From Haloarcula pelagica (lineage in GTDB: Archaea > Halobacteriota > Halobacteria > Halobacteriales > Haloarculaceae): a stretch of DNA of 64,000 nucleotides. Below are positions 26,087-33,975 of the stretch, in pieces (position 1 is the first letter of the stretch; each line of letters begins with the position of its first letter). The position numbers were made by a program, and so were the translations under genes. The DNA is taken from NCBI RefSeq assembly GCF_030127105.1, contig NZ_CP126161.1, forward strand, positions 1,364,001 through 1,428,000, read 5' to 3'. Under the pieces are notes generated by a model. That model saw only the letters and a list, made by a program, of their open reading frames with translations, searched no databases and was not told where the DNA came from.

Positions 26087-26214
26087 TCCTCTGGCCCGGG
26101 AGCAAAGGCAGTAAAGAAGTATCCGTGCGTAGCGACCCTGAAACAGTGGTTTTCTGGCTCGTCTCGCGGCGGGCGTTTCGGCCGCCGCTCAAAGTCTGTT
26201 CACTGCTCACGAAC

Positions 26215-26222
26215 GATATATA
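26215..26222 (+). promoter_or_regulatory. TATA box for the IclR-type regulator gene
   Basis: GATATATA, about 27 bp before the ATG at 26246, fits a leaderless transcript. The degenerate operator copy at 26197-26215 abuts it, which suggests autoregulation. Confidence 0.6.
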
Positions 26223-26245
26223 CATCTGGGTGCCGATAGCCGACT

Positions 26246-26995
26246 ATGGACGAGTCGTATCCGGTGCAGGCCACTGCGACGACGCTGCGGGTCGTCGAGG
26301 CGTTACTCGACCGGGGTGAAGCGGGCGTGACCGAACTCGCACGGGAACTCGATCTCTCGAAAGGCGCGGTCCACAACCACCTCCAGACGCTCCAGCAGTT
26401 GGAGTACGTCGTCCGCGAGGGCCGCCAGTACCGCGTCGGATCGCGGTTTCTGGATCTCGCCGCGCGGGCGCGAGAGACGATGCCGGTGTACCAGGCCGCG
26501 CGGGCAGAAGTCGCCCGCCTCGCGCGCTCCAGCGGCGAGGTCGCGGCCCTCGTCGTCGAGGAACACGACACGGCGACGTACGTGCTGGTAGCGGGCGACG
26601 ACGAGGGCGAAACCGCCATCCGCGAGGGGATCCGTCGACCGTTACCGGCCGACGCCGCGGGCCGAGCGATACTGGCACACCGTCCCGAAGACGAGATCAG
26701 GACGCTGCTGGCCGAGGCGGAGTATCCGGCGGGCAGCGGCCGTTCCGCACCCGACGAGACGGCACTGCTCGACGAACTCCGGACCGTCCGCGAGCAGAGC
26801 GTCGCCTTCGACCGCGAGGAACGGGCCGACGGGACCAGAAGCGTCGCCGCCCCGCTCACGACCGACGACGGGCGGTCGGTCGGCGCGGTGTCGGTCACCG
26901 GGCCGGCAAACCGGATGAGCGGGAAGCGCCTCGAAGAGGACGTTACCGGCCTTGTTGTCAGCAGCGCGAATAGTATCTCTGTCGACCTGTTCTAA
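26246..26995 (+). CDS. IclR family transcriptional regulator of the galactoside island
   Basis: A 249-residue protein with an N-terminal winged helix-turn-helix (about residues 8-70, LDLSKGAVHNHLQTLQ as recognition helix) and an IclR effector domain (ADAAGRAILAHRPED, VGAVSVTGPAN). It is divergent from the solute-binding/permease/dgoD/bgaH operon and is followed by the alpha-galactosidase gene, so it probably senses a galactose-derived acid and controls both units. It is a paralogue of the regulator at 3096-3875, with the same length and DNA-binding pattern. Confidence 0.9.
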   Translation: MDESYPVQATATTLRVVEALLDRGEAGVTELARELDLSKGAVHNHLQTLQQLEYVVREGRQYRVGSRFLDLAARARETMPVYQAARAEVARLARSSGEVAALVVEEHDTATYVLVAGDDEGETAIREGIRRPLPADAAGRAILAHRPEDEIRTLLAEAEYPAGSGRSAPDETALLDELRTVREQSVAFDREERADGTRSVAAPLTTDDGRSVGAVSVTGPANRMSGKRLEEDVTGLVVSSANSISVDLF

Positions 26996-27267
26996 TCCGT
27001 ATTTGTGCCAAATGTTGCCGATAAAATGTGAATGTGAGTCTAGCAGTTTACCAGGAATGAACGGCCGGCTAGGACCGGTCCTTAGCTCTACTATGTACAT
27101 TCTTCGGTGAAGTCTGAGGTCGATACCAGCACGAACTGGAGCAGACCGTTTTTTATCGGTGAACGAGCCGGTCGGATTTCGTCGAACGACCTTATATCAG
27201 TATCAATAAATAATTCTCACCAAGGCCCCACCAAACAGCTATTACGATCGGGCCGGGCAGATGCCGT

Positions 27268-29409
27268 ATGGTCCGACTCGACGCGGGCGAGACGGCCGTC
27301 GGGTTCGCGCCCGAGGCGGCACGCCTCGCGGTACGACACGGAGGGGAGACACTCGCGAGTGGCACCGTCCTGGCCGAACTCGGCGCCGAGCGCCTGCCGG
27401 CGACCGACAGCTACCACGTCGCCAGTGACGAAAACGGGATCCGAGTCCGCTACGACGGCGCCACCGCGGAGACGACGGTGTGGCTCACCACGGCCGACGG
27501 CGGCGTCCACGTCTCGGTGTCGGTGACGAACACGGCCGACGAACCCAGGCCGGTCGGTCGGCTCTGTCCGCTCGCTGCCGACGACCTGGCCTTCGGCCCC
27601 GAGACGCAGGTGTACCGCCACGGCTACCAGTCCTGGACGCCGACCGCGGCGCTCCCCGTCGGCGAGGCGTTCCCCGCCGTCGAACCGGTCGACGTTCCGA
27701 TGATGACCGACGTGGCCGCACCGACGACGACGAGTCACTGCCAGATCGGACTGGCCGAGGACGACACGACCCTGACCGCCGGCTTCCTCGACCACGCCGA
27801 GTTCGTCACCCGCTTCGACTACGAACACGGCGACGGCGTGGAGTCGCTGTCGGCGGTCTGTCCGGGCGACGGCGTCGACCTGGCGCCGGGCGAGACGGTG
27901 CGGAGCGCGCCCCTCCGGATCGACGCGACCCACCCGGTCGACGAGGCGCTGGCCGCGATCGCCGAGCGGACCGGCGCGCGGATGGACGCCCGCGTCGGCG
28001 AGTGGGTGCCGACCGGCTGGTGCTCGTGGTACCACTACTTCACCGAGGTCACCGCCGCGGACGTGCGGACGAACCGCGCCGCCCTCGACGACTGGGGGCT
28101 CCCGGCCGAGATCGTCCAGCTCGACGACGGCTACCAGACCGCCTTCGGTGACTGGCGGACGCTGGCCGAGGGGTTCGAGGACATGACCGCGCTGGTCGCG
28201 GACATCGACGACGCCGGCCACACGCCGGGCCTGTGGCTCGCGCCCTTCTTCGTCCAGGAGGACGCCGCACTCGTCGACGAGCACCCCGAGTGGCTGCTGA
28301 CCGACGGCGACGGGGCGTTCGTCTCGGCGGGCGAGCGCCACGGCGAGATGTACGGCCTGGATCTGACCCACCCCGGCGTCCAGCGGTGGCTCCGGGAGAC
28401 CTTCCGGACGATCACCGAGGAGTGGGGCTTCGAGTACCTCAAACTCGACTTCCTCTACGCCGGGGCGCTGCCCGGCGAGCGATTCGCCGACGTGACCCGT
28501 GCGGAGGCGTACAGACGGGGGCTGGCAGCGATCCGGGAGGCCGTCGGCGACGGGACGTACATCCTGGGCTGTGGCGCACCGCAGGGTCAGAGCGTCGGCT
28601 TCGTCGACGCGATGCGGGTCGGCCCCGACACCGCCGAGTACTGGGTCCGCGAGGGCGAGTCCGCCAGCGAACCGGCCCACGAGAACGCCATCCGGAACGT
28701 CCTCAACCGGGACTACCTCCACCGCCGGTGGTGGGTCAACGATCCGGACTGCCAACTGGTCCGGGAGACGACGGAGCTCTCGATGGCCGAACGGGAGACG
28801 TTCGCCGCAATCGTCGCGCTCACCGGCGGCTCGAACGTCTTCAGCGACAAGATCAGCGAGATCGGTGCGGGCGGACGGGAGTTGCTGGAGCGGTCGCTCC
28901 CGCCGGTCGAGGACGGGACCGTCGCCGGCGTCGGGGGAGTGGAGTTCCCCGAGCGTATCGAGTGTGAGCGGCCCGCCGACGCCGGCCGGGCGGTCGCGCT
29001 GTTCAACTGGCGCGACGAACCGGCGACCCGCTCGCTGTCACTCGCCGCCGAGGAACGCGGCTGGGACGCCTTGGAGGGCGAACCGGTCGCAGCCGGCGGC
29101 ACCGTCGAGCGGACGATATCGGCCCACGGCTGTCTGCTCGTCCACGTCGCGCCGGCCCAGGATCGCCCGCACCTGCTGGGGACCGACCACCTCGCCGGCC
29201 TCGGGGACCGCGTGGAGCGAGTGAGCTGGGACGCCGACGACGCGGGCGGCCGGCTGACGCTCTCGCTGGCTGTCGAGACTCCACAGGACATCCTGCTGGC
29301 GGTGCCGGAGGGCTGGACCCACTCCGACGCGAGCGCGGCGGACGACACCGGACTCCTCGAACTCACCGCCCGGCCAGGGACGACGACGATAGCCTTCGAG
29401 CGGGCCTGA
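27268..29409 (+). CDS. Alpha-galactosidase, GH36
   Basis: A 713-residue glycoside hydrolase. An N-terminal beta-rich domain (to about residue 240) is followed by the GH36 barrel starting at WCSWYHYFTEVT. The nucleophile is D394 in YLKLDFLYAG; the acid/base is most likely D454 in AMRVGPDTAEYW, 60 residues later as in characterised bacterial enzymes. A C-terminal beta domain completes the protein. It releases alpha-galactose from melibiose- or raffinose-type sugars. No signal peptide is seen, so it acts on imported oligosaccharide. It lies 272 bp after the regulator, with its own promoter region. Confidence 0.92.
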   Translation: MVRLDAGETAVGFAPEAARLAVRHGGETLASGTVLAELGAERLPATDSYHVASDENGIRVRYDGATAETTVWLTTADGGVHVSVSVTNTADEPRPVGRLCPLAADDLAFGPETQVYRHGYQSWTPTAALPVGEAFPAVEPVDVPMMTDVAAPTTTSHCQIGLAEDDTTLTAGFLDHAEFVTRFDYEHGDGVESLSAVCPGDGVDLAPGETVRSAPLRIDATHPVDEALAAIAERTGARMDARVGEWVPTGWCSWYHYFTEVTAADVRTNRAALDDWGLPAEIVQLDDGYQTAFGDWRTLAEGFEDMTALVADIDDAGHTPGLWLAPFFVQEDAALVDEHPEWLLTDGDGAFVSAGERHGEMYGLDLTHPGVQRWLRETFRTITEEWGFEYLKLDFLYAGALPGERFADVTRAEAYRRGLAAIREAVGDGTYILGCGAPQGQSVGFVDAMRVGPDTAEYWVREGESASEPAHENAIRNVLNRDYLHRRWWVNDPDCQLVRETTELSMAERETFAAIVALTGGSNVFSDKISEIGAGGRELLERSLPPVEDGTVAGVGGVEFPERIECERPADAGRAVALFNWRDEPATRSLSLAAEERGWDALEGEPVAAGGTVERTISAHGCLLVHVAPAQDRPHLLGTDHLAGLGDRVERVSWDADDAGGRLTLSLAVETPQDILLAVPEGWTHSDASAADDTGLLELTARPGTTTIAFERA

Positions 29410-29455
29410 GACGACCGGAGATCCGGTCGCCGGCGCTGGAATCGAAAGCACGGTG

Positions 29456-29461
29456 TTTTAA
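29456..29461 (+). promoter_or_regulatory. TATA-like box for the sulfatase-fold gene
   Basis: TTTTAA about 27 bp before the ATG at 29486, between the alpha-galactosidase stop and the next gene. It gives the sulfatase-fold gene its own leaderless start. Confidence 0.45.
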
Positions 29462-29485
29462 CCTCGCGGCGAAGTTGGTACGCCC

Positions 29486-30991
29486 ATGACCGACGCCGAC
29501 GGGTCGAACGTGCTGTTCGTCGTCCTGGACACGGTCCGGAAGGACCGCCTGTCCGTCTACGACCCCGAACTGGAGACCACGCCCCACCTCGCCGAGTTCG
29601 CCGAGGAGGCCGCCGTCTTCGACAACGCCGTCGCACCGGCGCCCTGGACCCTGCCGGTCCACGCCTCGCTGTTCACGGGCCTCTACCCCAGCGAACACGG
29701 GGCGACCCAGGAGGACCCCTACCTAGAGGGCGCGACCACGCTGGCCGAGTCGCTGTCGGCCGCCGGCTACGACACCGCCTGTTACTCCTCGAACGCCTGG
29801 ATCACGAGCTACACCAACCTGACCGCCGGCTTCGGCGACCACGACAACTTCTTCCAGATCATGCCCAGTGAACTGCTCTCGGGGCCGCTGGCGAGCGTCT
29901 GGAAGACGATGAACGACAACGACACCCTCCGGTCGGTCGCCGACCGGATGGTCCAGATCGGCAACAAGATCCACGAACACCTCGCGGAGGGCGGTGGCGG
30001 CGACACCAAGACCCCACAGGTCATCGACAAGACGATCGACTTCGTCGACGACTCTGAGGACTTCTTCGCGTTCATCAACCTGATGGACGCCCACCTGCCC
30101 TACCACCCGCCCGAGGAGTACGCCGAGGAGTTCGCGCCGGGCGTCGACTCCACCGAAGTCTGCCAGAACTCCAAGGAGTACAACTGCGGCGCCCGCGACA
30201 TCGACGACGAGGAGTGGGCGGCGATCAGGGGCCTGTACGACGCCGAACTGGCCCACATCGACGACCAACTGGATCGGCTCTTCTCGCATCTCAAGGAGAC
30301 CGGCCAGTGGGAGGACACCACCGTCGTCGTCTGTGCCGACCACGGCGAACTCCACGGGGAGCACGACCTGTACGGCCACGAGTTCGGCATCTACGACCCG
30401 CTCGTGAACGTCCCGCTGCTGGTGAAACACCCCGACATCGATCCCGAGCGTGACGCGGAGACCACGGTCGAACTCGTCGACCTCTATCACACCGTGCTGG
30501 ACGCCGCCGGGGCGACGGGGCGGGGGAAGTCACTCGACACCGCCCGGTCGCTCCTCTCGGCTGAGTACCGCGACTTTGCCGACGACGTGGGCGGCACCGA
30601 CCGGGGCGACGTGGGCTTCGTCGAGTACCACCAGCCCGTCGTGGAGCTGCGCCAGCTGGAGGGGAAGGCGAGCGCCGCGGGGATCGAACTGGACGAGCAA
30701 TCCCGGTTTTACTCCCGGATGGGCGCCGCACGCACTCCCGAGGACAAGTTCATCCACTGCACGCGGGTCCCCGACGAGGCCTACCACGTCGACACCGATC
30801 CCGGCGAGACCGACAACGTCGCCGACGCGGACGACCCCGCGATCGACGCCCTGCGGGACGCGCTGTGGGCGTTCGTCGACGAGGTCGACGCCGACTGGCC
30901 CGACGAGGCCGACGGCGCCGACGGCGACGTGTTAGACGAGATGGACGACGACACCAAAGACCGACTCCAGGATCTGGGGTACATCGACTGA
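29486..30991 (+). CDS. Sulfatase-fold hydrolase/transferase with Thr at the nucleophile site
   Basis: A 501-residue member of the alkaline phosphatase/sulfatase superfamily. D15 in VVLDTVRKDRL and the DHGELHGEH segment provide metal ligands. In the active-site motif APWTLPVHASLFTGLYP the position normally held by formylglycine-forming Cys or Ser is T55. Thr is used by phosphoglycerol and phosphoethanolamine transferases and by phosphodiesterases, so a true sulfatase is unlikely. No signal peptide or membrane anchor is seen, so it is probably cytoplasmic or at the inner membrane face. A YbhN-type membrane protein gene follows after seven bases, pointing to lipid or surface-glycan chemistry. 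Confidence 0.85.
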   Translation: MTDADGSNVLFVVLDTVRKDRLSVYDPELETTPHLAEFAEEAAVFDNAVAPAPWTLPVHASLFTGLYPSEHGATQEDPYLEGATTLAESLSAAGYDTACYSSNAWITSYTNLTAGFGDHDNFFQIMPSELLSGPLASVWKTMNDNDTLRSVADRMVQIGNKIHEHLAEGGGGDTKTPQVIDKTIDFVDDSEDFFAFINLMDAHLPYHPPEEYAEEFAPGVDSTEVCQNSKEYNCGARDIDDEEWAAIRGLYDAELAHIDDQLDRLFSHLKETGQWEDTTVVVCADHGELHGEHDLYGHEFGIYDPLVNVPLLVKHPDIDPERDAETTVELVDLYHTVLDAAGATGRGKSLDTARSLLSAEYRDFADDVGGTDRGDVGFVEYHQPVVELRQLEGKASAAGIELDEQSRFYSRMGAARTPEDKFIHCTRVPDEAYHVDTDPGETDNVADADDPAIDALRDALWAFVDEVDADWPDEADGADGDVLDEMDDDTKDRLQDLGYID

Positions 30992-30998
30992 CGCGACC

Positions 30999-32027
30999 GT
31001 GAGCGGAGCAAACGACGCCCCCCTGGAGTTCGCCGACCGGCGCACCGTCGCCCAGATCCTGCTGGGTTTCGGTGTCGCGGCGATCGTCCTCTACTTCCTG
31101 GTGGATTTCGTCGGGACCGCCGAGGTACAGGCGCGCCTGCGTGGCTCGGAGTGGGGCTGGCTGGCCGTCGGCTGTCTCTCGACCGCGCTGTGTCTGGTCG
31201 CCTGGGGGAAAGCCTGGCAGATCGTCCTCGCCGTCGCCGGGATCGAGGAGCGGTTCTCGCGGCTCGTGGTCACCTACTACGCCGCGACCTTCGCCAACTA
31301 CGTCACGCCGCTGGGCCAGGCCGGCGGCGAACCGTTCATCGCCTACGTCCTCTCGCGGGACACCGAGGCCAGCTACCAGGACAGCCTGGCGAGTGTGGTC
31401 ACTGCGGACCTGCTCAACCTCTTCCCGTTCGTCACGTTCGCGGGCGTCGGCTTCGCCGCTCTGCTGTATCAGGCACAGCTCCCGCCGGCGATCGAACCGC
31501 TGGCCGGCGGGCTGGTCGTCCTCTCGGTTGGCGTCCCGCTCGTCGCCGCCGTCGGCTGGCGCTTCCGCGGGGCGCTCAGACGCGGGTTACTCAGGCTCGC
31601 GGCGCCGGTCGCCCGCCGGACCCGCTTCGTGACGCTCGACGGGCTGCGCGAGCGCCTCCACGAGACCGAGACGGCGTTCCAGCGCATCGCCCGCGACCGG
31701 CGGGCGCTCGTCAAAGCGCTCTCCTTCTCCTACGTGGGCTGGGTCTTCTTCGCGCTGCCGCTGTACGCCGCCGCGATGGCCGTCGGGGAGTCGATCCCGC
31801 TGGTGCTCGTCTTCTTCATCGTCCCCGCCTCGACGCTCGCCGGGCTGGTGCCCTCGCCGGGCGGGTCCGGCGCCGTCGAGGCGGCGCTGGGGCTGCTCGT
31901 CTACACGCTGACGCCGATCGATCCCGTCGGTGCGACCGCCATCGCCATCCTCTACCGGGTCGCCAGCTACGTGTTCGCGCTGGTCCTGGGCGGCGGGGCG
32001 GCGCTGTACGTCATCAAGCGTAACTAA
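30999..32027 (+). CDS. Lysylphosphatidylglycerol synthase-type (YbhN/UPF0104) membrane protein
   Basis: A 342-residue membrane protein with about eight hydrophobic segments. The pattern YYAATFANYVTPLGQAGGEP and the C-terminal PSPGGSGAVEAALG are hallmarks of the flippase-like domain found in MprF, YbhN and haloarchaeal glycosylation proteins such as AglD. The start is GTG at 30999. It follows the sulfatase-fold gene at once, so both may act on a polar lipid or dolichol-linked intermediate. The last four bases overlap the convergent ketopantoate reductase gene. Confidence 0.85.
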   Translation: MSGANDAPLEFADRRTVAQILLGFGVAAIVLYFLVDFVGTAEVQARLRGSEWGWLAVGCLSTALCLVAWGKAWQIVLAVAGIEERFSRLVVTYYAATFANYVTPLGQAGGEPFIAYVLSRDTEASYQDSLASVVTADLLNLFPFVTFAGVGFAALLYQAQLPPAIEPLAGGLVVLSVGVPLVAAVGWRFRGALRRGLLRLAAPVARRTRFVTLDGLRERLHETETAFQRIARDRRALVKALSFSYVGWVFFALPLYAAAMAVGESIPLVLVFFIVPASTLAGLVPSPGGSGAVEAALGLLVYTLTPIDPVGATAIAILYRVASYVFALVLGGGAALYVIKRN

Positions 32028-32911
32028 CGCAAGTCCCGCGCTCGCTCCCAGGTCCGGACCAGCCGCGCCAGCGTCTCGTTGACCGGCACCGGCTCCCGGG
32101 CGCGGTCGACAACGGCCCCGTTGATCGCGTCGACCTCCGTCCGCTGGCCGGCCTCGATGTCCTGACGCATCGACGACCGGTTGGCGGCGGTGTCCCGGAT
32201 CACCTGCTCGGTCAGCGACAGCGCGCGGTCGGTCGGGAGGTCGACACCCTGCTCGCGGGCGACGCGGGCGGTCTCCCGAGCGGCACCGTCGGCGAGGCCG
32301 TCCCCGGGTTGGCGGGCCAGCGCGCCGTTCTCGACGCGGGCCAGCGCGGTCGTCGCGTTGATGGCGGCGTTGACCGCGAGTTTCTCCCAGAGCCGTGTCG
32401 GCATGTCCTCGGCGGCCGTCGACTCGACGCCGGCCGCCCGGAACGCCCCGGCAACGTCGTCGGCGACCGCGCTGTGGCCGCCGGCCGGTGCCCCCAGCGT
32501 CAGTTCGCCGCGACCGGTGAACTCGACGGTTCCGGGAGAGGCCAGCCGGGCACCGTACGTGCAGGTCCCGGCCAGGACCGGACAGTCGACGGCGTCGGCG
32601 AGGATCGCCTCGTTGCCCAGTCCGTTCTGGACCGAGAGACAGGCGTCGAACGCGCAGTCGGCCAGATCAGCCGCCACGGCGGCCGTGTCGTAGGCTTTGA
32701 CCGCGACGACGGCGAGGTCGCCGCCGGCCGGGAGGTCGGTCCGAGCGGTCGGGTGAACCCGGAACTGTTCGAGCCCCGTGACCGCCAGTCCGCCGTCCGA
32801 GACGGCCCCGACGTGTGGCTCGCGCCCGACCAGCACCACGTCGTGTTCGCGGGCGAGCAGCCCGCCCAGCAGGCTGCCGAGGCTCCCCGCACCGACGACG
32901 ACGATATCCAT
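32024..32911 (-). CDS. panE: 2-dehydropantoate 2-reductase (ketopantoate reductase)
   Basis: A 295-residue NAD(P)-dependent reductase of the pantothenate/CoA pathway. The Rossmann motif VVVGAGSLGSLLGGLLA starts at residue 4, and the catalytic Lys lies in WEKLAVNAAINATTAL. A C-terminal helical domain completes the family length. The ATG at 32911 is chosen because it begins directly with the Rossmann strand and lies about 28 bp after a minus-strand CTGTTTTGTC box; the longer frame to 33043 is Ser/Arg-rich shadow. No other pan genes are adjacent. Confidence 0.9.
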   Translation of the reverse strand: MDIVVVGAGSLGSLLGGLLAREHDVVLVGREPHVGAVSDGGLAVTGLEQFRVHPTARTDLPAGGDLAVVAVKAYDTAAVAADLADCAFDACLSVQNGLGNEAILADAVDCPVLAGTCTYGARLASPGTVEFTGRGELTLGAPAGGHSAVADDVAGAFRAAGVESTAAEDMPTRLWEKLAVNAAINATTALARVENGALARQPGDGLADGAARETARVAREQGVDLPTDRALSLTEQVIRDTAANRSSMRQDIEAGQRTEVDAINGAVVDRAREPVPVNETLARLVRTWERARDLR

Positions 32912-32996
32912 ACCGACGGGAGGGGCGGCCGGGACAAAACAGGTGTGACTCGCCCGGGACCGCCAGCCACTTCGCTGCCCGCGCCGAACGAACGGT

Positions 32997-33572
32997 ATGG
33001 ACGATGACGACGACCGCGAGGCCGCCCGCGTGGCCGAGGCCATCGACGAGGTCGGCGTCGACCGACTCGCCGACGCGATCGTCGAGGCCTGGGACCGCGG
33101 CGGGGTCGACGCGGACGCGGAACTGACCTGGCCGGAGACGGCACAGCGGTACCGGCTCGAACTGACCGACCCCGACGAACCGGCGGGGATGGACGTGTTC
33201 GCGACGGCGCTGGATCACGCGCCCGGCTCGCCCGAGGCCGTCGCCGTCGACATCGAACTCGGCCGGCGGGACACGCTCGCGGGCGACCAGCAGACTGCAC
33301 TGGAGCGACTGGCCGCGAACCCGGGCGTGACCGCCGGGACCGACCGGACCCAGGGGACGGCCCCGGCCACGCTGGAGACGATCGACGCGCTCGCGCGACT
33401 CCCCGGCGACGCCGTCACACACGCCGTAGTCCTCGACGAGGACGGCCGTGCCATCGTCGAGCGGCGGACCCGGACCACCGTCCGGTTCGCGCTCCCGGAG
33501 TCGAGAGACCAGGCCGCCGTGGCGGGGCTCGCGCCCGCGGTCGTCGACCGGCTCGTCCGCGAGAGCGCCTGA
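32997..33572 (+). CDS. Haloarchaeal protein of unknown function
   Basis: A 191-residue acidic soluble protein starting MDDDDDREAARVAEAIDEVG. I recognise no domain. The first 70 residues look helical, with an amphipathic VDRLADAIVEAWDRGG stretch; the C-terminal half is alpha/beta in character. There is no Cys or metal motif and no signal or membrane segment. Codon and amino-acid use match neighbouring real genes, which supports coding. It lies alone between panE (divergent) and a rubredoxin-like gene (convergent). Confidence 0.7.
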   Translation: MDDDDDREAARVAEAIDEVGVDRLADAIVEAWDRGGVDADAELTWPETAQRYRLELTDPDEPAGMDVFATALDHAPGSPEAVAVDIELGRRDTLAGDQQTALERLAANPGVTAGTDRTQGTAPATLETIDALARLPGDAVTHAVVLDEDGRAIVERRTRTTVRFALPESRDQAAVAGLAPAVVDRLVRESA

Positions 33573-33602
33573 GTTGTCCGGTGACCACACCGACCGTCGC
33601 GG

Positions 33603-33905
33603 TCAGTCCTCCTGCCAGTAGTAGATCTCCTCTTTGGGCGCGTCACAGGCCGGACAGGACTCGGGGAGTTCGTCGATCTTGCCCATCTCGCCACACTCCC
33701 AGCAGCGCCACATCAGTTCGGCCTCGCCGGCCGAGCCGGTGGCGATGTGCTCGCTGGAGAGTGCCTCGATCCCCTCGTCGGCCGTGACGTAGAAGCCGTG
33801 TTCGTCGAACCCGCGGATCGTCCCCAGCGCGGTCCCCTCGTCGTCGTACACCGTCTGGCCGAACGCGACCTCGTCTGCGTCGGCACTCGTTGACATGTCT
33901 GACAT
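33603..33905 (-). CDS. PRC-barrel-like plus rubredoxin-like small protein
   Basis: A 100-residue protein. Residues about 12-55 (FGQTVYDDEGTALGTIRGF) look like a PRC-barrel or similar small beta domain. The C-terminal part has two CxxC pairs, CWECGEMG and CPACDAP, spaced like a rubredoxin or zinc ribbon. It may bind iron or zinc and act as a redox or regulatory adaptor. The ATG at 33905 lies 28 bp after a minus-strand TTTAT box, favouring a leaderless start; an ATG three codons further in is possible. It is 70 bp downstream of the flavoprotein gene in the same direction and could serve it as redox partner. Confidence 0.78.
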   Translation of the reverse strand: MSDMSTSADADEVAFGQTVYDDEGTALGTIRGFDEHGFYVTADEGIEALSSEHIATGSAGEAELMWRCWECGEMGKIDELPESCPACDAPKEEIYYWQED

Positions 33906-33975
33906 ACTCGTCAGTTGACATCGAGAGGTGATAAAGACAGGTGGCAGTCGGAACCGATCCCGAAACGCGGTATGG

